From contig NZ_SRLQ01000017.1 in assembly GCF_004745805.1 (NCBI RefSeq), positions 62,001 to 126,000 on the forward strand: a DNA stretch of 64,000 nucleotides, read 5' to 3'. Positions 1 through 8,292 of this stretch are shown piece after piece (position 1 is the stretch's first letter; every line of letters begins with the position of its first letter). The stretch is from Mycolicibacterium sp. CH28 (GTDB taxonomy: Bacteria; Actinomycetota; Actinomycetes; Mycobacteriales; Mycobacteriaceae). The notes under the pieces are model-generated. The model saw only the letters and a list, made by a program, of their open reading frames with translations, was not told the origin of the DNA and did not search any database. Made by a program: the position numbers and the translations under genes.

Positions 1-108
1 GCGCCAGGGCCGACCGCCACTACCAAGAGTCGGGAACAACGCACGCAGATTCCACGGCCCGCGGCAGAAGCCGCGCGGACCACGCCCGCGACCAAGAAAT
101 CGAAGTGA
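1..108 (+). CDS. 3' end of an upstream gene (partial)
   Basis: An open frame runs from the window edge to TGA at 106-108, giving 35 residues rich in Ala, Thr, Pro, Arg and Lys and ending ATKKSK. Low-complexity basic tails like this are common at the C termini of phage tail or structural proteins, but too little is present to assign a family. The stop lies four bases before the start of the LysB-like gene, so the two are probably cotranscribed. Confidence 0.5.
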   Translation, partial: APGPTATTKSREQRTQIPRPAAEAARTTPATKKSK

Positions 109-112
109 CGCC

Positions 113-1351
113 ATGAGCTGGCGCGGCTATGAGTTGACTGAGCCACCGATGCGTGACCCACAAATCGGACGAATCAAGGACAAGCTGTTCAGCAAGTTCA
201 CCTGGGCAAAACAGTGGCCGGGTTTGGCAGAATCTCTGCACGACAACGAAACCCGCGATACCTATGACCGAGTAGCCCGCGACGTCGTGGCCGAGTTTCA
301 AGATCGGGCCGGAATGACCGCCGCCGGAACCGCCGTCGCTGGCGTCGCCAATTTCGCCACCCAGGTCCGACTGGGGGCCTGGCCACCGCCGCCGTCCGAC
401 GAACCGCCGCGGCACGCATGCCTGACGTTCCGAGGCTGCGGCGGGGTGGTGGGCCAGGATTACACCTCCCGTGTCGCCCAAGCATGCTCGTCGGTGGTCG
501 AAGAGCATGTCATCGCGTATCCGGCATCGATGGGTGGAATACCGGTGGGCTCGGCGACCGATCCCAACGCACCATCGGGCAACGAATCTGTGGACGTTGC
601 GATCGAACAGGCAGTGAGGTGGTTGGTCGAACACCCGACCCGCACATTCGTCATCGGCGGTTACAGCCTTGGGGCGATCGCGGCCAGCCGCGTGCGCGCG
701 GAACTGGAACCCGGTGGGCGACTTGAGCAATACAAGCCCAACTACGTCTGTGGGTTCACGTTCGGGAACCCCTCTCGCGCGTTTGGTCACACGTTCTATC
801 TCGGTGGAATCCCCTATGGCCACGGTATCTCCACCTTCCAACTACCGCAGTCCTGCTGTACCTGGGACTGGTGCGACGAAGCTGATGCCGACGATCTGTA
901 CACCAACGTGCCCCTCGGCCAAGCTGGCGTCATCTGCACCGATGCCTACCGAGCGGTCATGGACACGAGGGTCTGCGACCCCGTCGAGACGGCACGCAGA
1001 CTGGTACCGGAGCTGCTCAAGCTCGTCGAGGACGCCGGGATCCAAATCCCCGTCTTCGGCTCCGCCGCCAACCTCGACGCCAACATGCTGGCTCCCGCCG
1101 TCATGACACTGCTGCTGCAGCTTCTCACCGGCGTGTTCGCCGGCCTCGGTGGTGGCGCCGGAGGAGATCTCACCCGTCCCGCGGCGGCCGTCCAGGCAGC
1201 CATCCTGGGTCTGAAGTTCGCCTGCGACCACCCGATCACCCGAGCGCACGTCACCTATGAATCCGAGGACGCCCTACCGGGACAAACCCATCTCGACCAT
1301 GCGATCCAGCATGTGAACGACTGGGCGAGAAGGGTCACAGTTCGGCTATGA
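113..1351 (+). CDS. LysB-like serine esterase (mycolyl-arabinogalactan esterase type)
   Basis: A 412-residue protein with an alpha/beta-hydrolase core like mycobacteriophage LysB, which cuts the ester between mycolic acids and arabinogalactan during lysis. The nucleophile elbow GGYSLGA (Ser185) is followed by FGNPSRAFG, matching the FGNP strand of LysB, then by an acidic DADDLYTN segment where LysB carries its catalytic Asp; a C-terminal His (RAHVTYES) could complete the triad. It has no signal peptide. It is longer than most LysB proteins (about 250-330 residues), with an extra N-terminal domain of about 95 residues. Closeness to the preceding frame and to a small membrane gene suggests a prophage remnant. 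A chromosomal cutinase-like esterase is the alternative. Confidence 0.6.
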   Translation: MSWRGYELTEPPMRDPQIGRIKDKLFSKFTWAKQWPGLAESLHDNETRDTYDRVARDVVAEFQDRAGMTAAGTAVAGVANFATQVRLGAWPPPPSDEPPRHACLTFRGCGGVVGQDYTSRVAQACSSVVEEHVIAYPASMGGIPVGSATDPNAPSGNESVDVAIEQAVRWLVEHPTRTFVIGGYSLGAIAASRVRAELEPGGRLEQYKPNYVCGFTFGNPSRAFGHTFYLGGIPYGHGISTFQLPQSCCTWDWCDEADADDLYTNVPLGQAGVICTDAYRAVMDTRVCDPVETARRLVPELLKLVEDAGIQIPVFGSAANLDANMLAPAVMTLLLQLLTGVFAGLGGGAGGDLTRPAAAVQAAILGLKFACDHPITRAHVTYESEDALPGQTHLDHAIQHVNDWARRVTVRL

Positions 1352-1418
1352 GCACGGGGCAGCAGGGAACCGTCCGACGACCCGGGGTGTCGTAGCCGCT
1401 GATGAAGAGGGAGTTCTG

Positions 1419-1898
1419 ATGCTCATCGCGAAATGGTTACTCGCCATCGGTGTGTTCTTGGTCGTCGGCGGTGCCGGCATCGGGGTGTACGGGCTGACTC
1501 AGCATCCCGGTGAGGCGAGCGTCGCCACCCAACTCCACCCCGACCAGTGTCTTCTTGTGGAGCTGAACCCTGGCTCCGGTCCACCCGCCGCCGCGTCGGA
1601 TGCGCACACCCGCTCGCCGGATCCCGAGCACGCCGTCCTGGTCTGCGGTGCGTCCGCAGCCGGCGCGGGCACCAACAAAGGCCTCCCGGTGGATGTCCCG
1701 TCATTGGTGAACGTCCTCAGAGACGCCCAGCGTTGGCTCGCATTCGTCGCCTTCGGCATCCTGATGGTCGCAGTCGGGCTGGCCTTTCTCACCTCCGCTG
1801 GCTTCGTCAGCGTCATGACCGCGGTCCTCACCGGCCGCACCACTATCGCGGGCGGGCCCACCCCGCCGCCGGATGCGCCCGCCGCACGACCGGTGTGA
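1419..1898 (+). CDS. small membrane protein with two predicted TM helices
   Basis: A 159-residue protein with a hydrophobic helix at about residues 5-27, an extracytoplasmic-looking loop with two cysteines (about 44 and 76) that could form a disulfide, a second helix at about 108-130, and a Pro/Ala-rich tail. The ATG is preceded by a good ribosome binding site (AGAGGGAG). I recognise no family. Its place behind a LysB-like esterase raises the possibility of a holin-like or lysis accessory role, but holins are usually shorter with smaller loops, so this is only positional inference. Confidence 0.55.
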   Translation: MLIAKWLLAIGVFLVVGGAGIGVYGLTQHPGEASVATQLHPDQCLLVELNPGSGPPAAASDAHTRSPDPEHAVLVCGASAAGAGTNKGLPVDVPSLVNVLRDAQRWLAFVAFGILMVAVGLAFLTSAGFVSVMTAVLTGRTTIAGGPTPPPDAPAARPV

Positions 1899-1938
1899 GC
1901 ACGCAGCTCCGACGATCGCCCGCGGACAATCACGGCAC

Positions 1939-2418
1939 TCAGGGCGTCCAGATCAGCAGATCCTGCATGCCGTTGTTCATGGTGACCGTGGTCGGCGCCG
2001 GGCCGGTGACGTCGAAGTGGATCTTGCCGGTCGCCTGCGCGCCCTGCGGGATGGTGGCGCCGCTGATGTTGATCGGGCTGGCGACCTGCCACAGCACCCG
2101 ATAGGCCGCCTGGTTGGGGGCCACGGCGTTGAACTGTGAGATTGCCGGGGTTACCGGGCCGCTGATGGCATTGACGGTGGCGGTGGCTTCCCAGAGCCGG
2201 CCGGCCACCGGATAGCCCGGCATCACGTCGTTACAGGGTTTCAGGTTGCTGACGGTCCAACTGAGCACGACCTGGCCGACGCTGTCGGTCATCCTCAGCG
2301 TGCTGCCCAGCTTCCCGACGATCGGGTAGTCCGCCGATGCCAGCGGCGCGACGGCCACGGCGACGATGACGCTGAGCAGCGCGGCCAGCATGGGCTTGAT
2401 GAGTGCAGAGATCTTCAC
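1939..2418 (-). CDS. mpt63: MPT63-like secreted immunogenic protein
   Basis: A 159-residue Sec-exported protein. The signal peptide occupies residues 1-29 (cleavage after ASA, before DYP). The mature part matches M. tuberculosis MPT63 (Rv1926c) closely by recall: conserved stretches include MTDSVGQVVLSW, PGYPVAGRLWEATATVNAI, SGATIPQGAQATGKI and the C-terminal NNGMQDLLIW. MPT63 is a small immunoglobulin-like beta-sandwich secreted by mycobacteria, of unknown biochemical function. In M. tuberculosis it lies elsewhere on the chromosome, so its position here beside the Rv3034c homologue is a local rearrangement. Two DosR-like boxes lie in the upstream region. Confidence 0.9.
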   Translation of the reverse strand: MKISALIKPMLAALLSVIVAVAVAPLASADYPIVGKLGSTLRMTDSVGQVVLSWTVSNLKPCNDVMPGYPVAGRLWEATATVNAISGPVTPAISQFNAVAPNQAAYRVLWQVASPINISGATIPQGAQATGKIHFDVTGPAPTTVTMNNGMQDLLIWTP

Positions 2419-2471
2419 AGTGCCTCCCCGACGAGTGAATGGAATCTCTGCATAACCCCGCGGGGACGCCC

Positions 2472-2514
2472 GGCCATAGTGCCCAAGGACCCACCGTCGT
2501 GGGACCTATGGCCC
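2472..2514 (-). promoter_or_regulatory. pair of DosR-like boxes upstream of the mpt63 homologue
   Basis: GGGACCTATGGCCC at 2501-2514 fits the mycobacterial DosR consensus GGGACTTNNGGCCC except at positions 6-7. A weaker partner, GGGCACTATGGCC on the minus strand, lies at 2472-2484. Both are 54-96 bp upstream of the MPT63-like start, a typical DosR placement. The two also form an inverted repeat (GGCCATAG/CTATGGCC), so a terminator for the convergent-side transcript is an alternative reading. Confidence 0.4.
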
Positions 2515-2528
2515 AGCCGCCGGAGAGG

Positions 2529-3266
2529 TCAGCGGGCGGCTTTCTTCCGCTCGATGTCGGCCAGTGCCGCCGCCAGCTCGGCGCGCTGCGCGGCCGAGGT
2601 CTCCCACGACAGCTTGCGGTTCTTGACCACCTTGGCCGGTGAGCCAACCGCAATCGAATAGTCCGGGATGTCGCCCTTGACCACGGCGTGGGCACCCAAC
2701 ACGCAACCACGTCCGACTGTGGTGCCTCGCAACACCGTCACCTTGGCCGCGATCCAGGTGTCCGGGCCGATCCGCACCGGGCTCTTGACGATGCCCTGAT
2801 CCTTGATCGGCATCTCGATGTTGTCCATCTTGTGGTCGAAGTCGCACACGTAGCACCAGTCGGCCATCAACGCCGAGTCGCCCAGCTCGATGTCCAGATA
2901 GCAGTTGATGACGTTGTCGCGACCCAGCACCACTTTGTCGCCGAGGCGCAGCGAGCCCTCGTGGGCGCGGATCGTGTTCTTGTCGCCGATGTGCACCCAC
3001 CGCCCGATCTCCAGTTGCGCCAGTTCCGGAGTGGCGTGGATCTCGACGTTCTTGCCGAGGAACACCATGCCGCGGGTGATGATGTGCGGATTGGCCAGCT
3101 TGAACTTCAACAGCCGCCAGTAGCGCACCAGGTACCAGGGTGTGTAGGCCCGGTTGGCGACGACCCACCGCAGCGAGTCCCTGGTGAGGAACTTGGCCTG
3201 GCGCGGGTCGCGCAGCCGCGAACCCATCCAGCGCTTGTGGATCGGCGAACCCCACATGGACGTCAT
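2529..3266 (-). CDS. left-handed beta-helix acyl/acetyltransferase (Rv3034c homologue)
   Basis: A 245-residue protein of the hexapeptide-repeat (LbH) transferase family, which usually acetylates sugars or small molecules as a trimer. Imperfect hexapeptide turns run through the middle, for example LEIGRWVHIGDKNTI, RIGPDTWIAAKVTVLRGTTV and VLGAHAVVKGD, ending in the family motif YSIAVGSPAKVVK. The start MTSMWGSP at 3266 is chosen because upstream in-frame residues look non-coding and run into the divergent lipoprotein promoter. It corresponds to M. tuberculosis Rv3034c and starts the conserved syntenic block. The substrate cannot be read from the sequence. Confidence 0.82.
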   Translation of the reverse strand: MTSMWGSPIHKRWMGSRLRDPRQAKFLTRDSLRWVVANRAYTPWYLVRYWRLLKFKLANPHIITRGMVFLGKNVEIHATPELAQLEIGRWVHIGDKNTIRAHEGSLRLGDKVVLGRDNVINCYLDIELGDSALMADWCYVCDFDHKMDNIEMPIKDQGIVKSPVRIGPDTWIAAKVTVLRGTTVGRGCVLGAHAVVKGDIPDYSIAVGSPAKVVKNRKLSWETSAAQRAELAAALADIERKKAAR

Positions 3267-3345
3267 GGCCGGACAGCCTAGCGCCTGACGCACTCGGGTT
3301 ACCCTCGCCTGTACTGTCGCAGTGGCGCGATGACGTAATGGGAAG

Positions 3346-4644
3346 GTGACACGGGTGCTGCGGCGATTGCTGGCGTCAGCGTCGACCTTGCTGGTCGTCA
3401 GTGGGTTGACCGGCTGTGGAAACACCGACACATGGGTCGAATCCAGCGCCGCGCCGGGCTGGTCCGCCCAGTACAGCGATGCCGCCAACAGCAGCTACAC
3501 CGCGACCGGCGGTGCTTCAGCCCTGAAGCTGCGCTGGAGTCGCTCCGTCAAGGGTGAACTCGGGGCGGGCGCCGCGCTGGGCGCGGGCAACTATCTGGCC
3601 GTCAACGGGCAGACCGCGGGCGGCTGCTCGCTGATGGTGTGGGAGAACGACAACAACGGCCGCCAGCGGTGGTGCACCCGAATGGTGCTCGGCGGCGGCT
3701 TCACCAGCCCGCTGTTCGATCAGTTCGACAATCTGTTCATCGGCCAGCCTGGGCTGATGCTGTCGTACCCGCCCACCCAGTGGATCCGCTGGCGGCAGAA
3801 TGTCATCGGAATGCCCACCACTGCAAGGTTCCTCGGCGCGGGACAGCTGTTGGTGATCACCCATCTCGGGCAGGTGCTGGTGTTCGATTCCCATCGCGGC
3901 ACGGTGATGGGCACGCCGCTGGATCTGGTCGAAGGCCTCGATCCGACCGACTCCACCCGGGGGCTGACAGATTGTGCGCAGTCGCTGCCGCATTGCCCGG
4001 TCGCCGCGCCACCAGCCTTCGCCGCGTCGACCAGCATGATCGTGGTGAGCCTGTGGCAGCCCGGCGCCAGAGCCTCGGCGCTCGTGGGCTTGGGGTACCA
4101 CCCCGGCCAGACTCCCTTGATCACCCGGGAGTGGACCAGCGACGCCGTCGGTGCCGGGGTCCTGGCCGCGCCGGTGCTGTCCGCCGACGGCAAGACCGTC
4201 TACGTCAACGGCCGCGACGGCAAGCTGTGGGCACTGAACACCTCCGATGGCAAGGCGAAGTGGTCTGTGCCGCTTGGCTTTCAACCGCAGACACCGCCGT
4301 CAGTGACACCCGGTGGGCTGATCGTCTCCGGCGGCGGGCCCGACACCCGCCTGGTGGCGCTCAAGGACGGTGGCGACCATGCCGAAGTGGTGTGGCACCG
4401 CGACGACGTCACGCCCCTGGCCACGTCGAGCCAGGCCGGTGCCGACGTCGCCTATACGGTCGTCGCCGACCCGCCGTCGGGCCTGTCGCTGTTGGTCTTC
4501 GACCCTGCCGACGGTCACACCGTCAACAGTTATCCGATACCCCAGGCGGACGGTTTCCCGGTCGGGGTGTCGGTGAGCCATGATCGCCGGGTGGTCGTGG
4601 CCACCAGCGCCGGCCAGGTGTACAGCTTCGACCCGGCCACTTGA
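3346..4644 (+). CDS. PQQ-like beta-propeller lipoprotein (Rv3035 homologue)
   Basis: A 432-residue exported lipoprotein. The N terminus is a lipoprotein signal with lipobox LTGC (Cys24), after a GTG start. The rest is a beta-propeller built of PQQ/pyrrolo-quinoline-like repeats, visible as repeated YVNGRDGKLWALNTSDGKAKW-type blades and related GQVLVFDSHRG and GQVYSFDPAT strands. Such propellers scaffold protein complexes at the outer face of the membrane. The gene diverges from the LbH transferase and converges on the TB22.2-like gene, six bases apart, exactly as Rv3035 does in M. tuberculosis. Confidence 0.85.
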   Translation: MTRVLRRLLASASTLLVVSGLTGCGNTDTWVESSAAPGWSAQYSDAANSSYTATGGASALKLRWSRSVKGELGAGAALGAGNYLAVNGQTAGGCSLMVWENDNNGRQRWCTRMVLGGGFTSPLFDQFDNLFIGQPGLMLSYPPTQWIRWRQNVIGMPTTARFLGAGQLLVITHLGQVLVFDSHRGTVMGTPLDLVEGLDPTDSTRGLTDCAQSLPHCPVAAPPAFAASTSMIVVSLWQPGARASALVGLGYHPGQTPLITREWTSDAVGAGVLAAPVLSADGKTVYVNGRDGKLWALNTSDGKAKWSVPLGFQPQTPPSVTPGGLIVSGGGPDTRLVALKDGGDHAEVVWHRDDVTPLATSSQAGADVAYTVVADPPSGLSLLVFDPADGHTVNSYPIPQADGFPVGVSVSHDRRVVVATSAGQVYSFDPAT

Positions 4645-4650
4645 GGACGC

Positions 4651-5343
4651 TCAGAGTTGCAGCGGCGGTAGGGCGGTTCGCGGCACCGACGCCGACCGTG
4701 CGCCGGCATCCGACGGCAGCAGCTCCCCTTGCCCGAAATAGAAAATCACCGCATCGTCGGTGACGGCGAAGTTCTGATAGTGCGACGGGTCGAGGCCGTC
4801 ACTGGTGGCGATGACGCCGCTAAGCCCGGTCTGGCGCTCCAAATCACGTTGCACGAGCGGAAATATCACGTTCAGCACTTTGACGTCGGGTGCGAACAGC
4901 GTGTCGAACGTGACCGGTTTGCTCCTGCCCACATCGAATGTGAACGCCTTGTACCAGGTCATCGGGTGGGCGCCACCGACATCCTGGAACAGTTTGAGCA
5001 CGACGCTCTGGGTACCCGCGGAGGGCGGTCCGGATGTGAACGACTCTGTGGTGAGGTCCAGTTCGTAGGGCTGGTTGCGCGTCGCGGGGGTCTGGGCGAC
5101 GTTGAGGAACCCGTCGCGGCTTTGCGTCACATAGTCGACGACGGTCTGCTCGTCGGCATAGTTGGTGGGAAACCGCAGATCCATCGCGTAGGCCGGCGCC
5201 GACGCGTGCACATGACAGACGTTGTCGCCGTCGGCCGTTCCGCCCAGCACCGCACACGCGTCCTGCGCGCTGGACACCGCGATGGTGGGCTCGGCGATCA
5301 GCAAGCCCGCGGCCAGCAATGTGGCCAAGCCGAGAATGCGCAT
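4651..5343 (-). CDS. secreted TB22.2-like protein (Rv3036c homologue)
   Basis: A 230-residue exported protein with a Sec signal peptide covering about residues 1-26. The mature domain resembles the RsiV/DUF3298 fold: an N-terminal strand region with two cysteines (29 and 43) and a C-terminal DAVIFYFGQGELLPSDAGA segment typical of the family. The M. tuberculosis counterpart, Rv3036c (TB22.2), is a secreted protein reported to have cell-wall-associated esterase activity; no classical GxSxG motif is visible here, so I do not assert catalysis. It is transcribed alone between convergent and codirectional neighbours. Confidence 0.82.
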   Translation of the reverse strand: MRILGLATLLAAGLLIAEPTIAVSSAQDACAVLGGTADGDNVCHVHASAPAYAMDLRFPTNYADEQTVVDYVTQSRDGFLNVAQTPATRNQPYELDLTTESFTSGPPSAGTQSVVLKLFQDVGGAHPMTWYKAFTFDVGRSKPVTFDTLFAPDVKVLNVIFPLVQRDLERQTGLSGVIATSDGLDPSHYQNFAVTDDAVIFYFGQGELLPSDAGARSASVPRTALPPLQL

Positions 5344-5404
5344 CCGTCAACTGTCCTCGCGCCGTGAAGACGGCACCGGCGCCGTCGCCGCCAGCGTACC
5401 CGCG

Positions 5405-6586
5405 CTACTGAGCGGCAGCGCAGGCTCGGCAGACGAAGACCACCGTCCGCTCGCCGGCACCGGTACCGATGCGGGTGATCACCAACGACAGCGCGGTGCC
5501 CCCGGTCGGACGCAGCCGCCGGCGCAGTGCGTCGGGGTCGACGTCGACACCGCGTACCAGGATCTCCAGCGGCCCGCAGTCTCGTTGCGAGAGCTCATGC
5601 CGCAGAACCTTTTCCCGCAGCGGCAGCTCATCGAGCACCTCGAATCCGCGTACCCCGGCGGGTAGCCGGTCGCCGCTGAGGTAGGCGATCTCCGGGTCGA
5701 GCTGCCACAGCCCGTGCCGGGCGCCGTAGTGCCGAACCAGGCCCGCGCGCACGATCGCACCATCGGGATCGACGATCCAGCGCCCGGGCGGGCCGGCCGG
5801 GCACTCGTCGGGTTCGGCGTCGGTGATCACCTCGTCGCGGTCCAGAACGCAAGCCCGGCGACGCACCCCCGGCTCGGCCAGCGCCGCCGACCACAAACAT
5901 GCCTCCCGAACCGAACCGCCGGAGGAGGTCACCTCGATCTCGCCGTCGAAACCTAGCCGTCGCACCCCGTCGAAGTCGATACCGGGCGCGCATTTCACCA
6001 CGGTGGCCCGGCCCCGGTAAACGTCGAGCAACTCGTCCAGGGGTGGGGTGTAGCCGCGCGGATCGAACCGACGGCGTCCGCCGCTGCGGCGGGCCGGGTC
6101 CAGCAGCACCACGGCATCGCGGCTGATCGGCCGCAACGCGTCGGCTCGGCACAGTGGCACACCGGCCACATTGTGAGCGGCCATCGCCAGCCGGACCTCG
6201 TCGATGTCGCTGCCAAGGAGGTCGGCCGCGGTGTCCCGCAGCGCGGCCAGCTCGGTACCGATCGAGCAGGTCGCGTCATGGACGACCGCGCCGGCCAGCC
6301 GGGCCGCCCGGTGTCGGGCCACCGGGGCTGCGGTGGCCTGCTGCAGTGCGTCGTCGGTGAACAGCCAGCCGGATACCTCAGCCAGACCGTCCAGCTTGGT
6401 GACAGCCTTGCGGCGCAGCAGCGTGGTCTCGATCAGCGCGGTTGCGTGCCCGGCGAACCGGTCACGGATGGCAGCGACATCGGCCACCCGGCTGGCGTCG
6501 CTGAGCGGGTAGCTGGCCACCTCGGCCAGGGCCGCCCCGCCCGCAGCACTGGTCAGGTAGGCGACGTCGGCACGGTCGAACCTCAG
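5405..6586 (-). CDS. SAM-dependent methyltransferase, THUMP-like domain (Rv3037c homologue)
   Basis: About 393 residues. The family signature near the N terminus is FDRADVAYLTSAAG; the Rossmann part carries DATCSIGTELAAL (SAM loop) and VVLLDPARRSGGRR, an NPP(F/Y)-like active-site motif (DPAR), and the C terminus has the THUMP-like region ending in FVCRAC. RNA methylation is inferred from the family. The start is unusual: the only codon that keeps the conserved N terminus is CTG at 6584-6586, overlapping the TGA of the upstream methyltransferase gene as CTGA. The next candidate is GTG at residue 34 (VADVAAIRD), giving a protein close to the M. tuberculosis length but without the conserved segment. 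Confidence 0.75.
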   Translation of the reverse strand: MRFDRADVAYLTSAAGGAALAEVASYPLSDASRVADVAAIRDRFAGHATALIETTLLRRKAVTKLDGLAEVSGWLFTDDALQQATAAPVARHRAARLAGAVVHDATCSIGTELAALRDTAADLLGSDIDEVRLAMAAHNVAGVPLCRADALRPISRDAVVLLDPARRSGGRRRFDPRGYTPPLDELLDVYRGRATVVKCAPGIDFDGVRRLGFDGEIEVTSSGGSVREACLWSAALAEPGVRRRACVLDRDEVITDAEPDECPAGPPGRWIVDPDGAIVRAGLVRHYGARHGLWQLDPEIAYLSGDRLPAGVRGFEVLDELPLREKVLRHELSQRDCGPLEILVRGVDVDPDALRRRLRPTGGTALSLVITRIGTGAGERTVVFVCRACAAAQ

Positions 6587-7566
6587 GACGGCTTGACCCC
6601 GGTGATCATGACGTTGTAGAACCAGCCCTTCGGCACGACCCGGCGCCAGATGTTGGCGTCGACCCATGACAGCGTGGTCCAGCCGTTGAACGCGAACTTG
6701 GCCCAGCCCCAACCCAGCTTGCCCGGGGGCACCGTCGACTCGAACGTGCGCACCGGCCAGCCCAGCATCGCGGCGGTGAACTCCTCGCTGGCGGTCCGCA
6801 CCTGCACGGCGCCGGCATTGGCTGCCATCTGCTCCAGATCCGCCGGTTCGAAGGTGTGCAGGTCGACGATCCACTCCAACGCCGCAGCACGTGAGTTCTC
6901 GTCGAGCTCGGCCTGCGGGCGCCGCCAGCTGCTCAGCCCGGGTAGTTGCATGGCGCGGACGGTGGCCTTCCAGGTCAGGTCGGCCAGCCGACGGGCGTAG
7001 GCGTTGCCCACCGTGGTGGGCTCGCCGGCGAAGACGAACCGCCCGCCCGGCTTGAGCACCCGCACGACCTCACGCAGCGACAACTCCACGTCGGGGATGT
7101 GGTGCAGCACGGCGTGGCCGACGACGAGGTCGAAGGTGTTGTCGTCATAGGGGATGCCCTCGGCGTCGGCGACCCGGCCGTCCACGTCGAGGCCCAGCGA
7201 TTGCCCGTTGCGGGTGGCGACCTTGACCATGCCCGGGGACAGGTCGGTCACCGATCCGCGCCGTGCCACACCGGCCTGGATCAGGTTCAGCAGGAAGAAG
7301 CCGGTACCACAGCCCAGCTCGAGGGCCCGATCGTAGGGCAGTGTGCGGAGCTCGTCGGTGGGGACGATGGCGTCGAACCGCCCGCGGGCGTAGTCGATGC
7401 AGCGCTGGTCGTAGGAGATCGACCACTTGTCGTCGTAGGACTCGGCTTCCCAGTCGTGGTAGAGCACCTGCGCGAGCTTGGTGTCGTGGCGGGCCGCCTC
7501 GACCTGTTCGGCGGTGGCGTGCGGGTTGGGGGCCAGCTCGTCGGCGGCGGTATTGATCTCCGTCAT
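6583..7566 (-). CDS. class I SAM-dependent methyltransferase (Rv3038c homologue)
   Basis: A 327-residue methyltransferase. The SAM-binding glycine loop LELGCGTGFFLLNL lies near residue 83, motif II is VVGHAVLHHIPD, and VLKPGGRFVFAGE is the post-II strand; substrate probably small or lipid-like, not readable here. The start ATG at 7566 is supported by a TAGGCT hexamer ending seven bases upstream, as in a leaderless mycobacterial mRNA, and gives the same length as I recall for Rv3038c. It overlaps the downstream THUMP-like gene at its stop codon, so the two are translationally coupled. Confidence 0.85.
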   Translation of the reverse strand: MTEINTAADELAPNPHATAEQVEAARHDTKLAQVLYHDWEAESYDDKWSISYDQRCIDYARGRFDAIVPTDELRTLPYDRALELGCGTGFFLLNLIQAGVARRGSVTDLSPGMVKVATRNGQSLGLDVDGRVADAEGIPYDDNTFDLVVGHAVLHHIPDVELSLREVVRVLKPGGRFVFAGEPTTVGNAYARRLADLTWKATVRAMQLPGLSSWRRPQAELDENSRAAALEWIVDLHTFEPADLEQMAANAGAVQVRTASEEFTAAMLGWPVRTFESTVPPGKLGWGWAKFAFNGWTTLSWVDANIWRRVVPKGWFYNVMITGVKPS

Positions 7567-7576
7567 GCAGGGCAGC

Positions 7577-8290
7577 CTAACTGGCGTCGCCGGCCGCGAA
7601 GACCTGGCCGTAGCGTTCTGCCTGCTCACTGGCGTCGAGCCGGCCGTCGATCAGGGCTTTGGCGCCCGCGAGCGCGCCGGGGCTGGCGCCGACGAACCGG
7701 CCCGCCCACGCGGCGGCGGCGTCGAACACGCTGTCGGGGGCGACCATCTCGTCGACCAGCCCGAGCGCCAGCGCCTCCTTGGCGTCCACGAATCGGCCGC
7801 TGAAGGCCATCTCCTTGGCGCGCGCCGCCCCGATCACGCGGGCCAGTCGTTCGCCCCCGCCACCGCCGGGGGCCAACCCAGCCAAGATCTCGGTGGCGCC
7901 GACCCTGACGTTGTCACCGCTGATTCGCCAGTCGGCCGCCAGGGCCAGGCTCAGGCCGGCGCCCAGCGCGTACCCGGTGATGGCGGCCACGGTCGGCTTC
8001 GGAATGTTCGCGACGGCGTCGATCGCCTGCCGACGGAGCAGGTCGGCGGCCACGGCCTCGCGGCGGTCCAGCGTGCGCAGTTCGGGAACATCGTCGCCGG
8101 CGGAGAAGATCTCGTGACCGCCGAACAGGATCACCGTCGCGATGTCGTCGCGATCGGCCAGCTCATCTGTCGCGGCCACCAGCTCCCGGTAGGTCTGCCG
8201 GGTGAGGGCGTTGGTCGGTGGCCGGGCTACCAGCAGGACACCTACCCCGGGATGCTGCTCACCGACGTGGATGCTGACGAACTCGCGCAC
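7577..8290 (-). CDS. echA17: enoyl-CoA hydratase/isomerase family protein
   Basis: A 237-residue crotonase-fold protein. The oxyanion-hole segments are present (LFGGHEIFSAGDDVPEL and AAITGYALGAGLSLALAADW), as is the ATEILAGLAPGGGGGERLAR stretch where catalytic acids normally sit. Here that position reads LAPGGGG rather than the usual LGxxPGxG with clear Glu, so hydratase activity is plausible but not certain. It is the positional homologue of EchA17 (Rv3039c) and lies two bases after the NUDIX gene in an operon ABC ATPase-NUDIX-echA17. Confidence 0.85.
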   Translation of the reverse strand: MREFVSIHVGEQHPGVGVLLVARPPTNALTRQTYRELVAATDELADRDDIATVILFGGHEIFSAGDDVPELRTLDRREAVAADLLRRQAIDAVANIPKPTVAAITGYALGAGLSLALAADWRISGDNVRVGATEILAGLAPGGGGGERLARVIGAARAKEMAFSGRFVDAKEALALGLVDEMVAPDSVFDAAAAWAGRFVGASPGALAGAKALIDGRLDASEQAERYGQVFAAGDAS

Positions 8291-8292
8291 GC

